From the NCBI GenBank assembly GCA_041859045.1, contig JBHELB010000026.1, positions 1 through 64,000 on the forward strand: a stretch of 64,000 nt of DNA. Direction: 5' to 3'. Origin of the DNA: JBHELB01 sp041859045. GTDB taxonomy: Bacteria; Hydrogenedentota; Hydrogenedentia; Hydrogenedentales; SLHB01. Below, in pieces: positions 50,769-60,991 of this stretch (its first letter is position 1; each line of letters begins with the position of its first letter). The position numbers and the translations under genes are program-made. The notes under the pieces are model-generated. The model was not told the DNA's origin, made no database searches, and saw only the letters and a program-made list of their open reading frames with translations.

Positions 50769-51386
50769 ATTCAGATACGGCGAAGGGCGCGTCTGTTTTT
50801 TGACGGCTTGACAAAAGTTTATACGGGCCCGGCCAATTGACAGGGCAATACTTCTCGAGTTGTCCAGGAATAACCACAATATATACCAAAAGCGCAACAG
50901 CGCGACCCAATATATAGGAGCATCTTTTTGGCATAGGCTTTGCGTCCCCTAGGAAGCCCGTCTCGCATTCCAAATGCGGGAGCGGGTGGAATGTCACTTC
51001 GGAGGTTGGCGTTAACGCCAAGAGGAAGGGAAGGGTGCGCCATGAGTGCTGAATTCCTAGATAAAATCCCCGGCGTCACCTCGTCAAAGCTCGAAAAAGA
51101 CGGGCGGGTGCGGTATCATGGGTTGGCGCATCGATTCCGGGAAGACGGCGTACCCCTGCTGGGCTGCGGGGAGAACGTACGCCGCGGGACAGCGCATGAG
51201 AGCGGCTTGCCTCCTTCACATTGTCACGCCGCTTCGCACAGTCAACACTCGCATTACATGACTCTTAAGTCGGCGGTTCAGCCGGTATCCGGGTTCACGT
51301 GGACTTGGGCACCGGCCAAATCGCGTTTGACGACGAGGGATCGGATCCCGGAGCGGTCCCGCGCTCGTCAGAAAGGTGATGGCAGG
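50769..51386 (+). other. Long leader region before the GH9 gene
   Basis: No gene is supported. The same frame as the downstream gene is open from 50940, but it encodes a mixed, His/Arg-rich sequence without family features; the signal peptide begins only at 51387. Visible elements are TTGACA-like hexamers near 50808 and 50838, a weak hairpin around 50957-50986 and a 16-bp palindrome at 51006-51021. The leader may carry regulation of the glycosidase. Confidence 0.45.
51006..51021. promoter_or_regulatory. Perfect 16-bp palindrome, possible operator
   Basis: TTGGCGTTAACGCCAA is a perfect dyad located in the leader of the GH9 gene. Size and symmetry suit a LacI- or similar dimeric repressor site for a sugar-degrading gene. 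No regulator gene of that type is in the window. Confidence 0.35.
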
Positions 51387-54300
51387 ATGAACTCCAACAT
51401 GATTACCTACGCCCAGGGGACGGCGCGTTGTGCGGCCGTCGTGATGGTGCTGTTGCTTGCCGCGGCGACAGGTCATGCGCAGAATCTGTTGCTCTACGAT
51501 GGCGAGAGCGCGACGACCTATGCCTACGGGTCGTTGAACAGCACCAACGCCTTCCGGGGCGCGGGATGCTATGAGGCGGTTCCCGACGCTTATCACCTGC
51601 CGACGATTAACCTATCCGGATTGCCGTGTTATCGCGCGGACATTTCGGCGTACGACGAGATCTGGATGTACGTCAAGTGCGACCAGACGGGCAAGACCTT
51701 CGAGTTTTCCGTGGGCGGTTATCCGAACAAAAGCAACGCGATCAACATTAGCGGCTATATCGACGGCGGCGCGCTTCTCACCACCTACAAACTTGTGCGC
51801 ATTCCGTTGTCCGTGTTGAAAACCGCCACCTATCCGTTGAACAAGATCGAAGCGCTTTACTTCGGAAAAGCGATGCCGACGACCGGGCACAAGCTGTATA
51901 TCGACGAGATCTGGGCAGTGAAGACCGGCGCGGTGGATCCCGCCACAGCGCCGTTGGTGGGATCGGCGTCGGCGCCCAATTTCGGGGATACGCAGGTAAA
52001 GACCTCTTCGCAAAAGAACCTTACCGTCACGAACATGGGCGCGGGGCCGCTTAACGTGACCACGGTGGCGATTACCGGCGTGGACGCCGCCGATTTCACC
52101 GCGCCGTCGACGCCGTTTACTATCGGCGCAGGCCAGTCCTATACCGTTCCGATTACCTTCCGCCCGTCGTCGTTTGGCGAAAAAGCGGCGACCGTTACCT
52201 TGACGCACACCGTAACCCTCGTCGGGTCCACCACGACCGCGCTCCTGGGCGGACGCGGCGTGGGGCCAGAGGCCAAGAGTTCGACGTCCGCTCTCGATTT
52301 CGGGACGGTCCCGGTGTCAAAGAGCGTTTCGTGGAACTTCACCGTGTCGAATTCGGGTAACCAGAACCTCTTGATATCCGGGGCCTCGAGTACCAACCCG
52401 ATGTTTAGTACGACGCCCGCAACATTGACGATTGCGCCGGGCACCTCGGGTGTGTTTAAGACTACGTTCTTGCCGACCGCCGCAGGCGCGGCGTCGGGGA
52501 AAGTGTCCCTGGCGACGAACGATCCGAACTTGCCGAGTATTGACGTGGATGTCCTGGGCAGCGCCGTCGCCTCCGTATCCGGCGCGGCGGAACTCCCCGT
52601 GCGCGTGAATGAGGTGACCTCGAGCAGTGTCGAGTTGGCCTGGGGTACTTACGGCGGCGTCAACACCTTCAAGGTCTATTTCGGACCCGAGCCCCCCTCG
52701 ACGCGCGGGGCCGCGCTGCCGGACGCGATGTTGTCGGCCACATTGCCCGCGGAAACTATGATGTACCGCATCCCGAATCTTTCCGCCGCCACCGACATCT
52801 TCATGCGCGTGGAGGCCCTTACGGGCACCACGCTCGTGGCGACGCAGAATCTGCACGTGCGCACCGTTGGCGGTCCGCGCGAAGCGCTCGACAGCGCGGT
52901 GCGCGAGGTGCACTTGTTTGCGCCAAACATTGTGCAGGTCATTCTCGAAAACAAGCGCGTGGAGTCGTACTCGACGCGCAGCGACGTGCAGGATGCCGGC
53001 GTCGACCGGCTTGTGAATTTCACCGGCCCCGACTACCAGGCGGGACCGTGGACCGTGACCCGTCGCAACGGACAGACCTTAAATGTGACGAACGTGTATC
53101 GCCAGTCGATCCCGGTGGGTCAGCCCTACTATAGCGTGGGGTACGCGGCTCCCGATCCGCTGAATCTCACCGATGTGGACCACTTGATGTACCTCGTGCT
53201 GGATCAACCGGTCGGCACGCGCGACGTGCTTCATATCCAAGGACCGCTCGGCACGGATTTCTACCTGCCGTACAGCGACAAATATCTTGAAACGCCGGTT
53301 CTGCAGGTCAACCAGGTGGGCTATAATCCCCGTGCGACCGAGCGCTACGCGTACGTATCGGGCTGGATGGGCGATGGCGGCCCGCTCGTGCTGACGAGTT
53401 TCCCCGGCGCTGCCAACGTCTTGCGCGAGCCATCCGACCCGACGGACCTGCGCACCAATGTCGTGTCGAACCTGCCGATTAACCTGCGCATGGCCAACGA
53501 CGTGCCGTCCGGCAGCGAAGTGCGCGATATCAACCTTGCCACGCTGCCCGCGGCCGAAGGTGTGACCTACCGCGTGCAGATCCCTGGGGTGGGCGTGTCG
53601 TGGCCAACAGGCGTCAACGAGCAAGGACCGTTTAAGGCGTTCTACGTTACCGCGCGCGGCCTTTATCACAACCGTTGGGGCCGCGATCTGAAGCCGCAGT
53701 GGACGGACTGGAGCCCGCGTCCGCCCGACCACACGACGGTCTACACCGCGGAAAACTCCGACCCCTGGGCGAAGTTCCCAGAGACCACGCCGTTGACCGG
53801 TGAACGCCCGTTGTCGGGTGGACACCACGACGCCGGCGACTTCGACGTACGCCAGTATCATTACAGCACCGCGATGATGATCATGCGGGCCTATGAATTG
53901 AATAAGGAAGCCTTTACCGACGGTCAATTGACCATTCCCGAGAGCGGCAACGGCATTCCGGACCTTCTCGACGAAGCCCTGTATAGCGTAAAGGCATGGG
54001 AGCAACTGCAAGAGGCCGACGGCGGCGTGCGCATGGGCGCGGAATCGTCGCGGCATCCGCTCGGCACGTATTTCGCCGACGAAGACCAGTTGAATTACTG
54101 GACGTATTCGCGCGATCCCATGCACAGTCTGCGTGCGGCCGCGGTGATGGCGCAGGCGGGGTATCTCGTCGCGCCGTTTAACGCCACGAAATCGGCCGAG
54201 CTGCGCGATCGCGCCATCCGCGCGTTCGCATGGGCCGAGGCCAACGGGATGACGCTCGAAGCGCAGGGTCCCTGGCTGTACGCGACGAGCGAGCTGTACC

Positions 54301-57194
54301 GTTTGACGGGCAGCGACGAGTACAAACAGAAGTTTGAAGCGGGCTGGGTGCGATTCAACGCGTATAACGAAGGGCCGCCCATCATCAACGCATTGCCGAC
54401 GGCCAGCTCCTATTCGGATGCGTCGCAGCCGACGGTGTGCGACTACGTGCTGGGCTACCTCACCTCGCCGGGCGCGAACGCGACGTATGTCTCTCAAGCG
54501 ATCACGCGGCTGACCCGCACGTCGAACGACATCTGCAACCTAATCGCGAACAACTGGGGTCACCGCAACGCGCGCGCCCTCACCGTCAAGCCCGCATGGG
54601 GCGAAGGTACGGCGGTGGGGTGGAACTTGTTCCGCGTCTACGGCCGAATGCAACTGGGCGGATTGTCCGCAGCGGATCAGCAGAAATATTTCAACGCCGC
54701 GAGCATCAGCGCCGACTACGTGTTGGGCTGCAACGCGTTGGGCATGGCGTGGTTGACGGGACTGGGTTCGCGTCATCCAAACGAGCCGCTTCACCTCGAC
54801 TCGCTCGCGTTCTCCAAGACGGGAATCGGCCCGATGCCCGGTATCCCTGTCTACGGTCCGACGGGCTCGCTGCCGGATAAAGTAGCGTATGATTACGGCG
54901 CGAATGTCTACTACCCGCCGTACCTCCAGCACCCGGAGTATCGTCGCTACGGCGATATTCATACCTTCGTGCATAACAACGAGTTCGACGTCTCCGTGCA
55001 ATCCGCGCAGGCCGAACTCTTGGCCATGCTTATTGGCAAAAACATGATGCCTGGCCCAACGTTGCTGCCCAAAGGCGCTGTGGCCAAGACGTTGTCGGCT
55101 GCGACGCTCTCGGCCCCGGCCTATGTCAACGCGGCCTCCGTGGCGGTGAACTACACAGGCGCGGTGGATCCGAAGGGTGCGGGGATCAAGGCCGTGCGTC
55201 TGTGGGTCAAGAAAGACACGGGCGCATGGACGGACAGCGGGCTCACTCAGACCGCCGCAGCGGGTTCATTCATGTATGCGCTCGCGGGCGGTGTGGGCCG
55301 CTATTACTTCGACACGGTCGTCGAAAACAACGTCGGCGAAACCTCGCCGTCTCCGTCGGGTCAAGGCGCCGCCAACACCCTCTACGACACAACCCTGCCC
55401 ACAGGACCGACCGTAACCGCCCCGGCTTATGCCACGGCTTCTCCTATTCGCGTGTCGTACACCGGCGCGAGCGACCCTGCGGGCGTCAAGCTCGTGCATC
55501 TCTGGGCGAAAAAGGATACTGGCGCGTGGGCGGACACGTCGGTGACTGCGGTGGGCGACAGCGGATCGTTCGATTACGCGGTGACCGCGAGTGGCCGCTA
55601 CTATTTTGGCGTCGTGGTGGAAGATAACGCCGGGAATTCGAGCGTCGCGCCCAGCGGCAGCGGCAGCGCCAACACGCTGCTCGATACCGTAGCGCCCACA
55701 CCTGGCACGCCTGCCGTAGCTACCTACGTCAAGGCGACGCCGATCTCGGTGACCTTCTCCGGCGCAGCCGACACCGGCGGCAGCGGGCTCAAGAATGTCC
55801 AGCTCTGGTACAAGAAAGACGCCGATGCTTGGACGAACGCGGGGCTGACCGCCACGGCGGCATCCGGCACGTTCAGCTTCACCGCTCCGGGCGGAAACGG
55901 CACCTACTCGTTCGCGCTTACCGCAGTCGACAACGCGGGCAACGCTTCGCCCGTGCCGACGGGCACGAGTGCGTGCAGCACGATTCTGGACACGACCGCG
56001 CCCGCAGGGGGCACCGTCACTTCGCCCGCCCTCACCGCGGCGTCGCCGATCACCGTCTCCTACACCGGCGCGGGTGACAGCGGCAGCGGCATCAAAGAAG
56101 TGCGGCTCTGGGTGAAGAAAGACTCCGGCTCGTGGACCAACACCGGCCTCACGTCGGTAACGGCGGCGGGATCATTCAACTACGTCGGCATGACCGGCAG
56201 CGCCAAGTACACCTTCGCCACGCAGGCGACCGATAAGGCCGGGAACGTGTCGACGGCGCCCGGTTCCGGCAGCACGTGCGTCACCACGTACGATATCGTG
56301 GCTCCCACGGTCGGCACGTTGACCGTTCCGGCGTCGACGACGACTTCGCCGATCACCGTTTCCTACTCCGGCGTGGCCGACACCGGCGGTGCAGGGCTCG
56401 ACGTTGTGCAGTTGTGGGCCAAGAAGGGCTCCACAGGAACGTGGCAAGACACGGGCCTGACCAAGACCACCGCATCCGGCAGTTTCTCGTACAGTGGATT
56501 CTCCGGAGAAGGCGCTTACTCGTTTGCGTTGCGCGCAGCGGACAAGTCCGGAAATCTCTCGGCGGTTCCCTCAGGCGCAGGCATGGGCACGACGACGTTC
56601 ACCACGGTCTTTTCGCCGGGTATCGCGGCGGCTCCTGCGTACTCCAAAACGACCGCCATCGCGGTGACATTCTCGGGAACCTCCTCGACCGCGACCTCGG
56701 TCGCCCTGTGGTACAAGCTCGATACGGGCGCGTGGACGGATTCCGGAATGCGCGCCACCGGCGCCTCGGGTTCGTTCGCGTTCACCGCGACCACCGAAGG
56801 CCGCTACTCGTTCGCGCTGCGCGCCACCGATGCGTCTGGGCAGTTGTCCGCCGCGCCGTCGGGCAGCGGCGACTGCACGACCGTCTACGACGCCACCGCG
56901 CCGGTCGCCGGGAAGCTGACGTCGCCGACATACACCAAGAAGCTGCCGTTCCTGGTGACGTATGCAGGCGCGGGCGATACGCTTAGCGGGCTCAAGACCG
57001 TTCACCTCTGGGTGAAAAACGGCTACGGCGCGCCGTGGGTCGACACGGGGCTGACCAGTCCGGGCGCGTCCGGCGCGTTCAGTTTCAACACGACCGTCAA
57101 GGCGCCGATCTACTACTTCTACCTGCAGGCGGAAGATATGGCCGGCAACCTGACCGTGCAGCCGACCGACGCCATCGTGTTCAACCTCAAGTAG
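51387..57194 (+). CDS. Secreted multidomain glycoside hydrolase family 9
   Basis: The 1935-residue protein has a signal peptide (about 1-31), a jelly-roll-like region (32-185), two Hydin/choice-of-anchor-D modules (about 190-395), a fibronectin-III-like module (400-495) and a CelD-type N-terminal Ig region (500-750, with LQVNQVGYNP). The GH9 catalytic domain spans about 755-1215. It has the conserved GGHHDAGDFD near 811, holding the catalytic Asp pair, and NNEFD near 1197, holding the acid Glu. Seven Ig-like repeats of about 95 residues each fill 1238-1935 (e.g. SPITVSYTGAGDSGSG... LWVKKDTGAW... DNAGN). GH9 enzymes cut beta-1,4-glucans and related polymers. There is no obvious C-terminal sorting signal. 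Confidence 0.88.
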   Translation: MNSNMITYAQGTARCAAVVMVLLLAAATGHAQNLLLYDGESATTYAYGSLNSTNAFRGAGCYEAVPDAYHLPTINLSGLPCYRADISAYDEIWMYVKCDQTGKTFEFSVGGYPNKSNAINISGYIDGGALLTTYKLVRIPLSVLKTATYPLNKIEALYFGKAMPTTGHKLYIDEIWAVKTGAVDPATAPLVGSASAPNFGDTQVKTSSQKNLTVTNMGAGPLNVTTVAITGVDAADFTAPSTPFTIGAGQSYTVPITFRPSSFGEKAATVTLTHTVTLVGSTTTALLGGRGVGPEAKSSTSALDFGTVPVSKSVSWNFTVSNSGNQNLLISGASSTNPMFSTTPATLTIAPGTSGVFKTTFLPTAAGAASGKVSLATNDPNLPSIDVDVLGSAVASVSGAAELPVRVNEVTSSSVELAWGTYGGVNTFKVYFGPEPPSTRGAALPDAMLSATLPAETMMYRIPNLSAATDIFMRVEALTGTTLVATQNLHVRTVGGPREALDSAVREVHLFAPNIVQVILENKRVESYSTRSDVQDAGVDRLVNFTGPDYQAGPWTVTRRNGQTLNVTNVYRQSIPVGQPYYSVGYAAPDPLNLTDVDHLMYLVLDQPVGTRDVLHIQGPLGTDFYLPYSDKYLETPVLQVNQVGYNPRATERYAYVSGWMGDGGPLVLTSFPGAANVLREPSDPTDLRTNVVSNLPINLRMANDVPSGSEVRDINLATLPAAEGVTYRVQIPGVGVSWPTGVNEQGPFKAFYVTARGLYHNRWGRDLKPQWTDWSPRPPDHTTVYTAENSDPWAKFPETTPLTGERPLSGGHHDAGDFDVRQYHYSTAMMIMRAYELNKEAFTDGQLTIPESGNGIPDLLDEALYSVKAWEQLQEADGGVRMGAESSRHPLGTYFADEDQLNYWTYSRDPMHSLRAAAVMAQAGYLVAPFNATKSAELRDRAIRAFAWAEANGMTLEAQGPWLYATSELYRLTGSDEYKQKFEAGWVRFNAYNEGPPIINALPTASSYSDASQPTVCDYVLGYLTSPGANATYVSQAITRLTRTSNDICNLIANNWGHRNARALTVKPAWGEGTAVGWNLFRVYGRMQLGGLSAADQQKYFNAASISADYVLGCNALGMAWLTGLGSRHPNEPLHLDSLAFSKTGIGPMPGIPVYGPTGSLPDKVAYDYGANVYYPPYLQHPEYRRYGDIHTFVHNNEFDVSVQSAQAELLAMLIGKNMMPGPTLLPKGAVAKTLSAATLSAPAYVNAASVAVNYTGAVDPKGAGIKAVRLWVKKDTGAWTDSGLTQTAAAGSFMYALAGGVGRYYFDTVVENNVGETSPSPSGQGAANTLYDTTLPTGPTVTAPAYATASPIRVSYTGASDPAGVKLVHLWAKKDTGAWADTSVTAVGDSGSFDYAVTASGRYYFGVVVEDNAGNSSVAPSGSGSANTLLDTVAPTPGTPAVATYVKATPISVTFSGAADTGGSGLKNVQLWYKKDADAWTNAGLTATAASGTFSFTAPGGNGTYSFALTAVDNAGNASPVPTGTSACSTILDTTAPAGGTVTSPALTAASPITVSYTGAGDSGSGIKEVRLWVKKDSGSWTNTGLTSVTAAGSFNYVGMTGSAKYTFATQATDKAGNVSTAPGSGSTCVTTYDIVAPTVGTLTVPASTTTSPITVSYSGVADTGGAGLDVVQLWAKKGSTGTWQDTGLTKTTASGSFSYSGFSGEGAYSFALRAADKSGNLSAVPSGAGMGTTTFTTVFSPGIAAAPAYSKTTAIAVTFSGTSSTATSVALWYKLDTGAWTDSGMRATGASGSFAFTATTEGRYSFALRATDASGQLSAAPSGSGDCTTVYDATAPVAGKLTSPTYTKKLPFLVTYAGAGDTLSGLKTVHLWVKNGYGAPWVDTGLTSPGASGAFSFNTTVKAPIYYFYLQAEDMAGNLTVQPTDAIVFNLK

Positions 57195-57218
57195 AGGCGA
57201 GGAAACAGCCTTACCTTT

Positions 57219-57260
57219 CGAGCGTGGCCGCGTTTCGACGCGGTTACGCTCGCTTCTTTT
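57219..57260 (+). terminator. Terminator after the GH9 gene
   Basis: The hairpin cgagcgtggccgcgt-TTCG-acgcggttacgctcg is followed by cttctttt. The UUCG-type loop and T-rich end make it a strong rho-independent terminator. Confidence 0.8.
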
Positions 57261-57493
57261 AAGGAAAACAGAGAAGCCGCGGGCATCGCACCAGGCGTTT
57301 TACGTATTTATGCCTACGGTCTCCGACACTAGAGCATTTTCGCCACGTAGCTTTAGCGGGTAGCCGCCTCCTAAAAATCCCTTGCCTTTTCGGGCGAAGT
57401 GTGGTACCAATTCAGATGGATATGTACGCTTTGGTCCTTCATATTATGTGGGTTTTCGTTGGGGTGGCCGCAAGGCGCGGGGAAGGGGGAGTT

Positions 57494-60400
57494 ATGTTGC
57501 GTACTTCCGAAAGAATGGGGCTACTCGGTGCGTGCATGGCACTGGCGTTAGCTTCTGTGCTGGGTTGGGCGCCTCAAGCCCGCGCAGTGGAGACGTTTCA
57601 AGCCGGGAATAGCACGGTGGGCGCTCCTCGCCTGCCCAAGTTGGAGATGATGCGGCTTCAGGGAACAACACTCGGAGGGTTTGATCTTGCCCATCAGATT
57701 CTGGTCGACTCTGAACACGGATACATCTATGGAGTATATGGCGATTCGATCGGAAAATTCACTCTCGGAGAAGGAAATGCTCCTCCTGTCCACGTTAGCA
57801 GCTCGCCGATACCCCTATATCCGCACCATGTAGTGATCGACCCTAAGAATGGCTATCTCTATGGCTATAACCACGAGAATCCCCATGGAATCGTGAAGGT
57901 TCGGTTGGGTGAGGGGGCGGATCCCCCGACAATCGCCGGAGTTACAGCCGTCGACGCTTATTGGGACATAGTCGACATGATGATCGACCCGGTGCGCGGA
58001 TTCGTTTACGTGCTGACGGATTCTGAGGGTAATCGGCCGTCCACACTTGTTAAGATTGCGGTGGGAGAGGCAGGAGCCCCGCCCAAGATTATAGGCGAAG
58101 TATCCCTAGAAGGATCTGCGTCCAGCGGCGCAGTGGATCCGACCACCGGATACGTGTATGTAGTACTATATAGAAGCTTAATAAAACTAGACCCCGGAGT
58201 TGGGGAGACCTTGCCCAAAATCATCGGCACCGGGGAAGCCAATAGTAGCGGACGAGTCGCGATCGACGCCGTCCATGGGTATGCGTATCTTGTCGGCGGC
58301 GGCAAAGCCGTGGTTAAGATGGCGTTGGGGAAAGGGACCGCCGCACCGAAGTACGTGGCCACCGCCTATTTTCCTCCGAATCTAGCCGCTTGCAACAACC
58401 TCACGACAATCTGCATTGACCCGGAAAACGGCTATGCATATGTCGCGGGGTGGCCGTCTTGGAACGAATCGAACATCCCTAAGATCACCAAGATCGAGCT
58501 TGGTACGGGTGCGCAAGCGCCAAGAGCGGTTGGAGCTGCCTCTCTCGATATTTCGGATATAACGGGAAGCATGGTATCCATTCGTGACGTTGAGATCGAC
58601 ACGTCGAGGGGCTACGTCTATGTGGCAACAGACAGCACTTATGTAAAAATCGCAGTGGGAGCGGGCTCGCAGCCGCCTACCCGCGTGAGCGCGGTGCCGG
58701 CGGACCCAATGGCACGGACGATTGTTCCAACCGGCGCCCTTGATAGTGAAAATGGCTATGCCTATTTCGGCACACTCTCGATGCCCGGAAAGATAGTGAA
58801 AGTGGCCGTGGGCGATACTGCGACACCTCCGCGACGCGTCGGTGCGTTGGCCTTTGGGCAGGGCACTACGCAAGAGGGGCTAAGGGTAGTCGCCTTCGAC
58901 ACTGTGCATGGATATGGTTACTGCGCGTCGAGCAATCAGCCAAACGGATGGGCGAAGACCCTCGCGAAAGTGGCGCTGGGCACGGGCTCAGCGTTGCCCA
59001 CACGAGTCGGGGCGATACCGCTGGAAGAGAGTTTTGAGGCCCTAAGCCACATCCTGCTCGATCCCGCGAACGGGTACGGCTATCTTGTGGTGAACAACGG
59101 TCATGGGTCTCTCGACAGGGCGGCTGTGGTCAAATTCGCCTTGGGCGAGGGAAACGCTCTTCCGTCACTGATCGCTACGACGAAGTTGAACGCCGATGAG
59201 AAATACACCTGCGGCGCCGTTCTCGATTTGGAGAAGGGGTGTGCCTACCTTGTAACGACCGACCGTGAACCCTTCTATGGCTCTTGGCTTCATACCAAAC
59301 TCGTTCAAGTCGCGTTGGGGGAGGGCGCGTCTGCTCCGACCCGTGTGGGCGCACTAGAGCTTGAGGTAGGCGACGGATTGCCATCGGCTGCGGCAATCGA
59401 TACGGAGCATAGGCACATCTACGTGGCTTTGTCGCGCTCCTGGGGCATAGCAGAAATCATCAAGATCGCCCTCGGCCAAGACGCTGCTTCGTCAACCCTC
59501 ATTGGGAGTGTCGATCTTCCATTCGACGAAAGGTACGTGACCGACATCTCACTCGACGTACAGCATGGAAATATGTACTTTATTGCCAATCCACCGACAG
59601 GGCCGTATGATCGGATCGTTCAGATGAAACTTGGGGAAGGGAACGCACTGCCGACCCGAGTTGGCGCCCTGCGGGTCGAGAGAAACGGACGTACCAATCT
59701 GTCTACATCCATGCTCGACCCAAAAAATCCCCGTCTATATACCGTGGCGGGCGGCTACTGGGATGATGGGATACCGGCGGATTTTGTCAGCGTGGGACTG
59801 CAACAGGAATGCGCGCTGCACGCGACGCAATTGACCATGCTGGAGAGCGGCACGCTTAGCGACGTATCTCTGTACTCACACGCCGCAACCGGTAACCTGC
59901 GTCTGGCGCTTTACGACGACGCCAAGCCGCGGCGTTTGCTCTGGCAGAGCGGCGTTGTCGCCAACACCGCCGAAAACGCCTGGCTAACCGTGCCCATCAA
60001 CACGGGCGCCCCTTCCGCGCTGATGTTGGCCCAAGGCAAATACTGGCTCGCTTGGCAAACGGACGCCGATGTGTCAGCCGTGGGCAGCTATACGCAAGGC
60101 ACGTATGGAGACGGCTTCCATGTGCCGATGGCCTTTGGTCCACCGCCATCGCGCCTCATCGCGCAGACGAACACCGAGCCAGTCATTTCCAGCGATCGTT
60201 GGAGCAGTTACGTTACCTATACTTCATCCTGGACGGTCGATTCGGACAACAACGGACTCGTCGACGCACTCGAAGGGCCTGACGACGCCGACAGCGACGG
60301 GGTGCCAAATTATCTTGACGCCGATAACAATGGCAATGGAGTCGAGGACGCCATCGACGGAACCGGAGACGCCGATGGCGATGGTATTCCAAACCACCTG

Positions 60401-60661
60401 GACCCGGACGCGGACGGCGACAGGATTGCCGACGTCATCGAGGGTAATCAGGACGCCGATGGCGATGGTATGCCGAATTACCTCGACACTGACTCCGATG
60501 ACGACGGCCTAGCGGATTACCTGGAATTCGCGCTTGGGACCGACCCCTACGACATGGGCGCGCCGACGCCTCTGCCCGTGCGCGTCGAGATCTCCATTGC
60601 GGTCGTCGTACTCCTGACAGGGCTATGGCTTCTCGGTAGACGTCTGGAGCGCATTCGATAA
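57494..60661 (+). CDS. Surface protein: beta-propeller-like repeats, TSP3 calcium repeats and C-terminal anchor
   Basis: The 1055-residue protein has a signal peptide (about 1-34, ending RARA). About twelve repeats of roughly 60 residues follow (pattern DPENGYAYVAG...KITKIELGTGAQAPRAVGA...L), most like YncE/NHL-type beta-propeller blades. A beta-sandwich region lies near 770-905. Thrombospondin type 3 calcium-binding repeats span about 912-1015 (DADGDGIPNHLDPDADGD). The end has the layout of a sorting signal: PTPLPV, a hydrophobic helix and RRLERIR. The start at 57494 follows a GGGGAAGGGGGAG stretch. It is likely exported and anchored, perhaps as an adhesin or cell-surface binding protein near the secreted glycosidase. 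Confidence 0.8.
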   Translation: MLRTSERMGLLGACMALALASVLGWAPQARAVETFQAGNSTVGAPRLPKLEMMRLQGTTLGGFDLAHQILVDSEHGYIYGVYGDSIGKFTLGEGNAPPVHVSSSPIPLYPHHVVIDPKNGYLYGYNHENPHGIVKVRLGEGADPPTIAGVTAVDAYWDIVDMMIDPVRGFVYVLTDSEGNRPSTLVKIAVGEAGAPPKIIGEVSLEGSASSGAVDPTTGYVYVVLYRSLIKLDPGVGETLPKIIGTGEANSSGRVAIDAVHGYAYLVGGGKAVVKMALGKGTAAPKYVATAYFPPNLAACNNLTTICIDPENGYAYVAGWPSWNESNIPKITKIELGTGAQAPRAVGAASLDISDITGSMVSIRDVEIDTSRGYVYVATDSTYVKIAVGAGSQPPTRVSAVPADPMARTIVPTGALDSENGYAYFGTLSMPGKIVKVAVGDTATPPRRVGALAFGQGTTQEGLRVVAFDTVHGYGYCASSNQPNGWAKTLAKVALGTGSALPTRVGAIPLEESFEALSHILLDPANGYGYLVVNNGHGSLDRAAVVKFALGEGNALPSLIATTKLNADEKYTCGAVLDLEKGCAYLVTTDREPFYGSWLHTKLVQVALGEGASAPTRVGALELEVGDGLPSAAAIDTEHRHIYVALSRSWGIAEIIKIALGQDAASSTLIGSVDLPFDERYVTDISLDVQHGNMYFIANPPTGPYDRIVQMKLGEGNALPTRVGALRVERNGRTNLSTSMLDPKNPRLYTVAGGYWDDGIPADFVSVGLQQECALHATQLTMLESGTLSDVSLYSHAATGNLRLALYDDAKPRRLLWQSGVVANTAENAWLTVPINTGAPSALMLAQGKYWLAWQTDADVSAVGSYTQGTYGDGFHVPMAFGPPPSRLIAQTNTEPVISSDRWSSYVTYTSSWTVDSDNNGLVDALEGPDDADSDGVPNYLDADNNGNGVEDAIDGTGDADGDGIPNHLDPDADGDRIADVIEGNQDADGDGMPNYLDTDSDDDGLADYLEFALGTDPYDMGAPTPLPVRVEISIAVVVLLTGLWLLGRRLERIR

Positions 60662-60706
60662 GAGCGCATCCGTCGCGCCGGTAATCGGGACTGCGCGCGA
60701 AGGCTC

Positions 60707-60757
60707 GGCATCACGTCGTGACCCCCTTTTGCACGACGTGATGCCGCCATTTTTGGC
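60707..60757 (+). terminator. Long perfect hairpin after the surface-protein gene
   Basis: A 14-bp stem, ggcatcacgtcgtg at 60707-60720 with its exact complement at 60732-60745, is followed by gccattttt. It probably terminates the preceding gene. Confidence 0.75.
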
Positions 60758-60855
60758 GAAGAACGCGACTGGCCTGGACAGGGTTTGCGGCACGTCTTCC
60801 AGCGACGAGTGCCCACCGTATTTTGGATGGCAGGCAGTTTGACCCTTTTCCCTGC

Positions 60856-60884
60856 TTGACGCCTGCGGCGTTGGCCGGTAGTAT
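60856..60884 (+). promoter_or_regulatory. Sigma-70 promoter for the MFS gene
   Basis: TTGACG at 60856-60861 and TAGTAT at 60879-60884 are 17 bp apart, about 107 bp upstream of the MFS start codon. Confidence 0.55.
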
Positions 60885-60991
60885 CGTGGCGACTTGGCGG
60901 GCGATGCCCGCGCTGGGGGTTGGCGTGTGCGCGGGGACTCTGGATGAGTCTCGAGGCGGCGCGCCGCAAGCGTGAGGGAGAGGAGCGGCAA

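Noticed and set aside
50940..51386. In-frame extension of the GH9 gene, possibly a separate small gene at 51042
   Set aside because: No family resemblance and no continuation of the signal peptide; the good ATG for secretion is 51387. Kept only as a leader region.
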